Source: Algoriphagus aquimarinus (GTDB taxonomy: Bacteria > Bacteroidota > Bacteroidia > Cytophagales > Cyclobacteriaceae). From it: a DNA stretch of 60,954 nucleotides. Under the pieces are notes generated by a model. It searched no databases, was not told the origin of the DNA, and saw nothing but the letters and a program-made list of their open reading frames with translations. The stretch lies in the NCBI RefSeq assembly GCF_900112005.1, contig NZ_FOKK01000022.1:1-60954 (forward strand), written 5' to 3'. How positions within the stretch are numbered: the stretch's first letter is position 1; each line of letters begins with the position of its first letter. A program made the translations under genes and the position numbers. Shown piece after piece: positions 49,247 to 56,792 of this stretch.

Positions 49247-52200
49247 AAAACTGGCGCTGATTTTTTTAGTGTTAGTGAGTTTCACCTTTAGTGTGGAAGC
49301 TCAGCAAATCCCATCTTTTAATTTCACTACTGTTGATGGACTGCCAAACAATGCCATAAGATCGCTACTGGTGGATTCCAGAGGGATACTTTGGATAGGA
49401 ACTGAAAATGGTGTTTCTAAATTTGAAAACGGTGGTTTTCAGAATTTCTATGAATCAGATGGATTAGGTTTCAATAGTTGCTGGGCGATAGCAGAGGATA
49501 AGAATGGAAACCTTTGGTTTGGAAGCTACGGAGGAGGAGTTTCTGTTTTTGACGGGGAAAAATTTCATGTATATACCACCGACAATGGCTTAGCCGATAA
49601 CAGAATCCGACATTTCTATCCCTACAAAGACAAGATGCTAATTGGGACAGAAGATGGGATCAGTGTTGGGGATTTAGAGACATTTAAGATCAGCTCAATT
49701 CCTTCCAGTATTCGAAGCAGTGAATTGAATTACACTACCAGCATCTTTGAATTTAATGATCGGCTCTTCTATTCTACCTACAGAAATGGGAGCTTTGAGA
49801 TTGTTTGGGAAAATACAGACTCACAACTTAAAAAAATCAATGATTGGTTGCCAATTTACTCCATTTCAGTAGAAAGCGACAGCTTACTTCTGGCAGATAA
49901 GGGTTCCGTAAAGAAAATCGCCACATCAGAATTCATCCAGGGGAATGCACCTGCTCAAAGTTTTGGGCAATCCATCGTCTGGAAAAATATAGATGGGTTG
50001 AAAGGTGAGAAATACCTGTTGGCAGCTAGCCTGTTTTCCAAAGATGGAGGGGTTTTTCGGCTTGAAAATAGTGAGATGATAGATGAAAGTGATTGGTTAG
50101 GTGTTACTTCAAATTTTATTATTTCTGGAACTTTAGATAGAAATCGTAAGCTGCTTTATCTAGGGTCCCAAGACAAAGGGCTGTACCAGGTTCGTTTAGA
50201 GGAGATGATTATCTATGATGATTTTGATGAAGCAGAGGTAAAAGGGATTGCAGGCAATGAGTCTACTTTTGGGGTTTTGAGTAACCTTGGCTTGGAAATT
50301 AAAGATTCTTCCAAGCTAAAAGTTATGATAGGTCGTGAAGAGTTTGAAAAGGTGCAGGTTAATTTTTATCGAAATCATCCTTCCGCGATTCCAGCGCACA
50401 TGGATGGTTTCTTTGAATTGGATCCAAATATTTCACCAGAAGATATGGAGTTTTACCAGCTTCATTATGAAGGGAATTCTTTTTGGACGAATACTAATCT
50501 GGGGATCTTTCAACTAGATTTAGATGGGAAGTTCTTAGCATATCTACCTGTCCATGCGTTTAGTATAGGTTTTACGCCAGACGGGAAACTTCTGGAAACT
50601 AATCCTTATGACGGAGTAAGAATCTATTCTGACCCCAAAAACTTCATTTATACTTATTTCGAACCAGATATACCATCTACACCGTTGCAGATTTCTAAGG
50701 TGGTCAAAGGAGTAACTCGTAATTATTTAGCTTCAGTATTTCATGGGCTTTATCATTGGGATGGTCAAGAGTTTTTTTCTTATAAAAATGAAGGCGTTTG
50801 GGAAGAGTCCAAGTTTAAGACCCTTCACTATTTAGGAGAAGGGATGTTATTGGCTGGGACAGAGTTTGGAGACTTGTATCAAATTAAGCCTCAGCCTGAT
50901 TTTGAAATAGTAAAGAAATGGCCCAAAGAGGAGCTTCAGGGGAATTCTATCTTATTTATAGAATCTTATAAAGATGCCATTTTGGTGGGGACTGAACTAG
51001 GGCTTCATATTTTGAGACCAGATGAAAATAGGTTTTGGGCAGAGGAGAGGGGCATATTTCATCGGATTTTCAAAAGTGCTACTAGAATTGGGGACAGACT
51101 TTACATTGGATTGGATAAAGGTTTTTATACAGTTAATCTTCCCGAATTGCTTGCTCAGAAATTCCCCGAGCTTGGATTGTCCATTACAGAGATCAAAGTG
51201 AATAGCAAGCCTGTCAGTTCTGAGTATTTCAAATGGTTTGCTTACGAAGGTGGGGATTTGGAGCTAAAATCTAATGAGAATTCACTTTCGATTCGCTTCA
51301 AAGCATCTGGGAATTTCAACAGCGGGAAACTGCGCTACCATTACAGGCTAAAGAAAGATGCAGAGTGGACTGAGTATAGCAATGAGCCACTGATCGAGCT
51401 TCCATTTTTGCCTTTTGGGTCCTACCAAGTGGAGGTTCAGATTTGGGATTATTACTCCGGGAAAATGACCGTAGTTTCCTTACTAGACTTTACTATCGAT
51501 AAGCCCTACTATCTGAAAGTCTGGTTTATCATCTTAATTATAGGATTGCTGTCAGCTTTATTTTATTGGTTTTATAAAACTAGACTAATCCGCCTTGGAA
51601 GTCAATCTCAGCTGAAGCAAAGAATGACCGAAATCAAATTGGAGGCACTTCGGTCCCAAATGAATCCTCACTTTACCTTCAATGCCATTAACAGTGTCCA
51701 GTATTTCATTCTGAAAAATGACACCGCTCAGGCTGTGGCTTTTTTGGGCAAATTCAGCAAATTGATTCGAATAACGCTGGAGCAAAGTAGCCAGACACAG
51801 ATCACGCTGGAGGCTCAGATCGACTATCTGAGCCGATATATAGAAGTGGAGAATATCCGGATGGACAATCGGGTGAAGTGGGAAATATTAGGAAATGCTT
51901 TGATTCGTCAACAGGAAATCTTGATTCCACCCATGCTCATCCAGCCATTGGTGGAGAATGTCTTTGTCCATGCCTTTCCTGCCGAGCATCCCAACCCTGA
52001 GTTGAGTATCACCTATGAAATCATCTCATCAGATCAACTTCTATGCACGGTCAGAGACAATGGCGTTGGAAAACGGGAAGTATTCCAGACGGTAGATGAC
52101 ACCCATACCATCCAAGACACCAATTCTATTCACGAATCCAAAGGCCTAAAAATGATCCAAGAAAAGCTGAGCTTGCTGCCGGGGTATAATGAGAATAGCT

Positions 52201-52259
52201 TTGAAGTTCGCTCGGACGATAGTGGGTATGAGGTGCGTGTGATGATTTTTTACAGCTAG
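49233..52259 (+). CDS. LytS-like histidine kinase with periplasmic beta-propeller sensor
   Basis: A 1008-residue sensor kinase. A signal peptide (about 1-24) precedes two-component regulator propeller repeats (DSRGILWIGTENGVSKFE, DKNGNLWFGSYGGGVSVFD) across roughly 30-650, then a Y_Y_Y domain (about 690-750), one transmembrane helix (about 762-782), and a His_kinase domain with phosphorylated H813 in QMNPHFTFNAINSVQ plus a HATPase with DNGVGK. It is the cognate kinase of the LytTR regulator. The large propeller suggests sensing a periplasmic ligand, possibly a glycan. Confidence 0.92.
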   Translation: MGFIKKLALIFLVLVSFTFSVEAQQIPSFNFTTVDGLPNNAIRSLLVDSRGILWIGTENGVSKFENGGFQNFYESDGLGFNSCWAIAEDKNGNLWFGSYGGGVSVFDGEKFHVYTTDNGLADNRIRHFYPYKDKMLIGTEDGISVGDLETFKISSIPSSIRSSELNYTTSIFEFNDRLFYSTYRNGSFEIVWENTDSQLKKINDWLPIYSISVESDSLLLADKGSVKKIATSEFIQGNAPAQSFGQSIVWKNIDGLKGEKYLLAASLFSKDGGVFRLENSEMIDESDWLGVTSNFIISGTLDRNRKLLYLGSQDKGLYQVRLEEMIIYDDFDEAEVKGIAGNESTFGVLSNLGLEIKDSSKLKVMIGREEFEKVQVNFYRNHPSAIPAHMDGFFELDPNISPEDMEFYQLHYEGNSFWTNTNLGIFQLDLDGKFLAYLPVHAFSIGFTPDGKLLETNPYDGVRIYSDPKNFIYTYFEPDIPSTPLQISKVVKGVTRNYLASVFHGLYHWDGQEFFSYKNEGVWEESKFKTLHYLGEGMLLAGTEFGDLYQIKPQPDFEIVKKWPKEELQGNSILFIESYKDAILVGTELGLHILRPDENRFWAEERGIFHRIFKSATRIGDRLYIGLDKGFYTVNLPELLAQKFPELGLSITEIKVNSKPVSSEYFKWFAYEGGDLELKSNENSLSIRFKASGNFNSGKLRYHYRLKKDAEWTEYSNEPLIELPFLPFGSYQVEVQIWDYYSGKMTVVSLLDFTIDKPYYLKVWFIILIIGLLSALFYWFYKTRLIRLGSQSQLKQRMTEIKLEALRSQMNPHFTFNAINSVQYFILKNDTAQAVAFLGKFSKLIRITLEQSSQTQITLEAQIDYLSRYIEVENIRMDNRVKWEILGNALIRQQEILIPPMLIQPLVENVFVHAFPAEHPNPELSITYEIISSDQLLCTVRDNGVGKREVFQTVDDTHTIQDTNSIHESKGLKMIQEKLSLLPGYNENSFEVRSDDSGYEVRVMIFYS

Positions 52260-52382
52260 GAGCTACAGATATGAAGGGGATTGGGGCGGGTGTGAATCGC
52301 TAGCCTCTGAATATTTGCCATATTATATATTGTTTAGAGGTAATTGACCACCAAGATTTTAAAAAGTTTTATTTACGATAAT

Positions 52383-53870
52383 ATGTTTAAAAGAATTCAA
52401 TTTGTTTTTTTTGTTATTATCCTTTTTGCTTCCTGTAGAGAGGAGAATATCCCCGTTTTTGTTCTAAATACAAGTTCATTTCCTGAAAATGGAGGTAGGA
52501 TTTTGTCATCAAACTATGGCAATGAAGTAAAATATGGTGAGACTATAACTCTTACTGCTATTCCAAACGATGGGTATTTTTTTTACAAATGGGATGTTGA
52601 TTATAATAGCTATGATAGTATTATTAGTTTTGAAATATCAGGGCACGCTAGAGTTGTTGCTATTTTTGTAAAAGAGCCTAAGGTAATACCAACTGTTATT
52701 CAGGTGACAAGGTCTTCTGCTAGTATCAGCCTGCAAATAGAAATTGAAGACAATTTTCCAATTGATAAACTTGGATATTTTATTTCTGATTCAGAGGGAG
52801 ATCAGAATTTAAATAATGGGAAATTTAATGAACTGGAATCAAATAGCAGCAACATTCTTGTTGATGGGCTAGATCCTAGTTCGGCTTATAGAATTCAGTT
52901 TTATCTAAAAAACCAAAGGTTTTCAGTATTGAGCGAAATAGTTGATTTTACAACAAGAGGCTTAATCCCATTAAAAGTCGGACTTGATAATGATTGGGTA
53001 AATGTTCAAGGATCAGTATTACAAAAAAGTGATGGTACCCTTTATACTTTTAATGTTAACGAAACAAAAAAAATAGGAGATCAGAAATGGATTTCTTTTT
53101 CTTCAGGTGAAGGCACATCTACATCCGAGTCACAGGTATTAGGGGTTATGACTGATAATACCCTATGGCAGATTTTACCAGAACTTCAACAAATAGGGCT
53201 TGATAATGACTGGAGTAAGGTTTTTCTTGGAAACTATTCAACAAACAATAATTGGGGAATTAAAGAAGATGGAACTTTGTGGAATTGGAAAGGAACAGAT
53301 TCGCCCAAGTTGCATCAGGAAGATTACTATCCGTTTGTGGAAAACAATTGGACAGATGGCTCCATCGGGGGTGTAGAAGGTGCTCATTTATTACTTATTA
53401 ACAATGATGGCTCAATCTGGGGCGTTGGGGCAAATCAGGTTGGCCAACTTGGAAATGGATTAAGAGTATTGAGTGATGATAATCAGTTGGTTAAGTCTAT
53501 TTTCTCAAAAAATGCTAAATTTGTTGCTGCTGGGGGCTTTATGCCGCATAGCTTAGCTATTGATGAGGATGGGGGAATGTGGCAATGGGGTGCAATTCCA
53601 GATGGTTCATATTCCTCAAACAATAATTCAACGCCAACTTTAATTGAGGGACATTCTGATTGGGTTTTTGCTTTAACGGGTTTCTCTATTTCTTATGGAA
53701 TTAAAATAGATGGCAGTTTATGGTCATGGGGTGCAAATGAAGGTAACTATGGAGATGGGTTATTAGAATCAAGCAATATACCTGTAAAAGTAAATAATGA
53801 AAAATGGTTAATTGTTTCTCAAACATTAGGTATTAAAAAAGACAACACATTGTGGTATTGGAACTACTGA
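52383..53870 (+). CDS. Lipoprotein with InlB-like repeat domain and RCC1-type repeats
   Basis: A 495-residue surface or periplasmic protein starting MFKRIQFVFFVIILFASC with Cys18 as lipid anchor. A divergent InlB B-repeat-like domain (about 35-95, YGETITLTAIPNDGYFFYKW) and a fibronectin-like segment (about 100-195) are followed by RCC1-like blades such as GSIWGVGANQVGQLGNG and GSLWSWGANEGNYGDG. Base composition is clearly more AT-rich than its neighbours, suggesting transfer. The TTG at 52344 is rejected as start because the lipobox follows the ATG at 52383. Confidence 0.8.
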   Translation: MFKRIQFVFFVIILFASCREENIPVFVLNTSSFPENGGRILSSNYGNEVKYGETITLTAIPNDGYFFYKWDVDYNSYDSIISFEISGHARVVAIFVKEPKVIPTVIQVTRSSASISLQIEIEDNFPIDKLGYFISDSEGDQNLNNGKFNELESNSSNILVDGLDPSSAYRIQFYLKNQRFSVLSEIVDFTTRGLIPLKVGLDNDWVNVQGSVLQKSDGTLYTFNVNETKKIGDQKWISFSSGEGTSTSESQVLGVMTDNTLWQILPELQQIGLDNDWSKVFLGNYSTNNNWGIKEDGTLWNWKGTDSPKLHQEDYYPFVENNWTDGSIGGVEGAHLLLINNDGSIWGVGANQVGQLGNGLRVLSDDNQLVKSIFSKNAKFVAAGGFMPHSLAIDEDGGMWQWGAIPDGSYSSNNNSTPTLIEGHSDWVFALTGFSISYGIKIDGSLWSWGANEGNYGDGLLESSNIPVKVNNEKWLIVSQTLGIKKDNTLWYWNY

Positions 53871-53933
53871 AAAATGGGGTTAGTTATAATAGACTTTTTC
53901 TTTTTTAATTTTTATTGATTTATGTAAAACTGA

Positions 53934-54314
53934 GCATTTGAAAGAACCAAAGCAAATGTAGATGTACAAGCTATTGAGCGTGGAAATGGAAGGGCTAATT
54001 ATATTGATACTTATACAGGTGAAGAGCTTTGGGGAGGAGATCGCTACGATTACGATCATATTTATCCTTCTGAGCTGATTCATAGCCGATACAAGGATAG
54101 GCTATCGGATCTACAAATCGCTGAAATAGTGAAAATCCCCGAGAACATTGCCGTGACTCTACGAAGCATCAATCAGTCTAAAGGCAAAAAAGATCCAGAA
54201 CTCTGGATTCAAGATTCCAGACTGATTTTGACAACAAAAATTAATTTAGGAATTGCAGGCAAAGCAATAGAGTTTGCCAAGTCAGCTATAGAAAAGAAGG
54301 CGAGTCAGTTCTGA
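53934..54314 (+). pseudogene. Headless 3' fragment of an HNH nuclease, probably a toxin C-terminal domain
   Basis: A 126-residue open frame with no start codon. It begins directly after in-frame stops and reads through NVDVQAIERGNGRANYIDTY, GGDRYDYDHIYPSELIHSRY and KIPENIAVTLRSINQSKG. The DHI, Asn (ENIAVT) and NQSKG blocks are the conserved core of HNH endonucleases as found at the C terminus of polymorphic toxins. The N-terminal delivery part is missing, so it is a degraded gene tip. No immunity gene is recognisable next to it. Confidence 0.65.
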
Positions 54315-54446
54315 TGATTTTCTTGCTTTTTGTACAACTATGAAGAGAATAAGCACACTTATGTGTTTGTATACCCCACCCAGAGTATTTGGAATATATT
54401 GCGCACAATTGGGGATGACAATTCTCAAGGCGTTAAGTGTTTTTTT

Positions 54447-54490
54447 AAATCGGACTTATTTCTAGGGGTGGAAATCTGTCCGATTTTTTT
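54447..54490 (+). terminator. Terminator after the HNH fragment
   Basis: AAATCGGAC pairs with GTCCGATTT around a loop of about 20 nt, followed by T5. Confidence 0.6.
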
Positions 54491-54519
54491 ATGCATGTAT
54501 CGGGTAACAATGGGAAAGT

Positions 54520-55392
54520 TTATCCTTCCTCAAAACTCACCTTATTCGCCCGCATAAATTCCTTGATCACGGATACATGAATACATTCTCCCAAATGGAT
54601 AAATGCGTAATTGTTAATTTTTTTAGTCTTACCATGTGCGACAATCTCTTTATCTTCTATGTCAAAACCTAGGTGTAAATGTTTAGTTCGGCTTTGCATT
54701 CCACACACTTTTCCAGAAGAGTCAAAAAGCGGCCCGCCACTTTGTCCTCTTAGTCCGGGAGTACTCATTTCCATTCCGTAGATTTTCCCATTTTGATTCC
54801 CCAAAAATCGGGTGAGCATGCCTTCGATGGGAAATCGCGGGGAGCGCATCGCGCCAGTTTTGGTCCATTCTAAAGACTGACTTTGTGCACTCAACTGATA
54901 ATTTGAAAACTCTGGAAAAGGGAATCCCAGTCTGCATAGCATTGCTCCGGGGCTGATTTCAGAATCCTCCTTTTTAAATTTGGGAACATTGTTGAACAAT
55001 GTTTTGTCAAAGCCCTCGAATTTGATCAATGCGAGATCAAATTCTGGATGGAGAAAAAACCTCATGTTTTTAATTTGATCCACACAATCTACAAAGGTGA
55101 TTCGCGTCTCAGACACAGTGTCTGCTTTCAACCCCAGTTTTTTTGCTAAAGAAGATCGTTGACCTCCGCTTAGATCTTTGCCTTGCTGCAAAAAGGAAGT
55201 GTATTTTTGATTGATTTGATCTGCTTGAGACAGCCATTGGGCTACATGTTTACACGTTAGCGCATAGCCTTCGTGATTGACGAAAAATAGAGTGGCGGCA
55301 CCTCTTTGAATCTGAGTACTTCCAAAATTTCTGGAGATGGAATGTATCGCTCTGGTATAGCCGGCGGTTTCGAGAATTGCTTTTTCAAACAT
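54520..55392 (-). CDS. Cytoplasmic trypsin-like serine protease
   Basis: A 290-residue S1-family protein with the whole triad in place: H49 (TCKHV), D119 (FDLALIKF) and S218 (GQSGGPLF). No signal peptide or membrane segment is visible, unlike periplasmic DegP-type enzymes, and there is no PDZ domain. Such cytosolic trypsin-like proteins occur as single genes and in defence- or conflict-related contexts. Nothing here confirms either. Its last codons are the right-hand copy of the 38-bp repeat. Confidence 0.82.
   Translation of the reverse strand: MFEKAILETAGYTRAIHSISRNFGSTQIQRGAATLFFVNHEGYALTCKHVAQWLSQADQINQKYTSFLQQGKDLSGGQRSSLAKKLGLKADTVSETRITFVDCVDQIKNMRFFLHPEFDLALIKFEGFDKTLFNNVPKFKKEDSEISPGAMLCRLGFPFPEFSNYQLSAQSQSLEWTKTGAMRSPRFPIEGMLTRFLGNQNGKIYGMEMSTPGLRGQSGGPLFDSSGKVCGMQSRTKHLHLGFDIEDKEIVAHGKTKKINNYAFIHLGECIHVSVIKEFMRANKVSFEEG
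54525..54562 (+). repeat. 38-bp direct repeat, copy 2
   Basis: Identical to 48309-48346. It lies within the 3' end of the protease gene, whose stop codon is at 54520-54522. Confidence 0.9.
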
Positions 55393-55630
55393 TAAAAATT
55401 GCTTAGGTAAGGCTTGAAAATAGGGAAAAGCTTTGTCAAAAGTGTTTTTTCAGAATTTTTAAGAAACTATTTTTCTTCGAAATCGATTGAATGCCTGTCG
55501 CCCCTTAGATATTTTGGGCTAGCCAAATAAATGTAATAACTTAGCCATCCCTCAGGGATTTTAGGCAAAAGTGGCATGCATAATAGAGGGAATTTTAGGA
55601 TTCAAACCTATACTCAAATCAAAAATAATT

Positions 55631-56635
55631 ATGAGCAAAATTAAAGTTGGAATAAACGGATTCGGTAGAATCGGACGTTTGGCGTTCAGAGTTGCACAAG
55701 AGAGAGAAGATATCCAAGTAGTAGCGATCAATGACTTGATCGACGTAGACTACATGGCTTACATGCTTAAGTATGACTCTACTCACGGTAACTTCAAAGG
55801 TACTGTAGAGGTGGTAGACGGCGCATTGGTCGTGAACGGAAATACCATCCGTGTTACTGCTGAGAAAAGCCCAGCTAACCTTAAGTGGGGTGAAGTAGGA
55901 GCTGATTATGTAATCGAATCAACCGGTATTTTCTTGACTAAAGAAACTGCACAAGGTCACATCGATGCAGGTGCTAAGAAAGTAGTAATGTCTGCTCCAT
56001 CTAAAGATGATACGCCGATGTTCGTAATGGGTGTAAACGAAGATTCTTACACTTCTGACATGATTTTCGTGTCTAACGCTTCTTGTACTACAAACTGTTT
56101 GGCTCCAATCGCCAAAGTATTGAATGACAACTGGGGAATCGAGGAAGGCTTGATGACTACAGTTCACGCGACTACTGCAACTCAAAAAACTGTTGATGGA
56201 CCTTCTGCGAAGGACTGGAGAGGTGGACGTGGTGCTGGTCAAAACATCATCCCTTCTTCTACGGGAGCTGCTAAAGCGGTAGGTAAAGTAATTCCTGAGC
56301 TTAACGGTAAATTGACTGGTATGGCATTTAGAGTTCCTACTCCTGATGTTTCTGTTGTCGATTTGACAGTTAGATTGAAAAACCCTGCTACTTACGCTGA
56401 GGTTTGTGCTAAAATGAAAGAAGTTTCTGAGACTACTATGAAAGGTGTTCTTGGATATACTGAAGATCAGGTTGTTTCTAACGATTTCGTTGGAGATGCT
56501 AGAACTTCTATTTTCGATGCAGGCGCTGGTATCCAGCTTTCTGACAAATTCTTGAAAGTAGTTTCTTGGTATGACAACGAGTGGGGTTACTCTAATAAAG
56601 TAATCGACTTGGTTAGCTTCATCGCAAGCAAATAA
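55631..56635 (+). CDS. gapA: Glyceraldehyde-3-phosphate dehydrogenase, type I
   Basis: A 334-residue glycolytic enzyme starting MSKIKVGINGFGRIGRLAFR. The catalytic Cys is C152 in SNASCTTNCLAP. NAD-binding INGFGRIGR, GRGAGQNIIPSSTGAAKAVG and the C-terminal SWYDNEWGYSNKV are all typical. Codon use and strong conservation suggest high expression. The frame upstream opens at a GTG and is not conserved. Confidence 0.98.
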   Translation: MSKIKVGINGFGRIGRLAFRVAQEREDIQVVAINDLIDVDYMAYMLKYDSTHGNFKGTVEVVDGALVVNGNTIRVTAEKSPANLKWGEVGADYVIESTGIFLTKETAQGHIDAGAKKVVMSAPSKDDTPMFVMGVNEDSYTSDMIFVSNASCTTNCLAPIAKVLNDNWGIEEGLMTTVHATTATQKTVDGPSAKDWRGGRGAGQNIIPSSTGAAKAVGKVIPELNGKLTGMAFRVPTPDVSVVDLTVRLKNPATYAEVCAKMKEVSETTMKGVLGYTEDQVVSNDFVGDARTSIFDAGAGIQLSDKFLKVVSWYDNEWGYSNKVIDLVSFIASK

Positions 56636-56656
56636 TAATTGCATTTGCAATAAACG

Positions 56657-56690
56657 AAGCCGTTCATGTATGTGGACGGCTTTTTTTTGT
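56657..56690 (+). terminator. Terminator of gapA
   Basis: GCCGT (56659-56663) pairs with ACGGC (56676-56680) with extra pairs inside the loop, followed by T8. Confidence 0.75.
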
Positions 56691-56792
56691 TCTGAGGGAT
56701 CCCGCTTCTAGTGCTATAGTGTATGTTTCCTTATCGTTTTTTCACGCTGCGGCTGAATACTGGGACTGAATACTGTCACTGCGACTAAGCAC

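Noticed and set aside
54330..54557. Possible immunity gene after the HNH fragment
   Set aside because: The 75-residue frame crosses the terminator hairpin at 54447-54490 and ends inside the opposing protease gene; no immunity-protein motif.
55919..56650. 243-codon open frame opposite gapA
   Set aside because: Pure shadow of GAPDH codon bias; Ser/Arg-rich translation without any motif.
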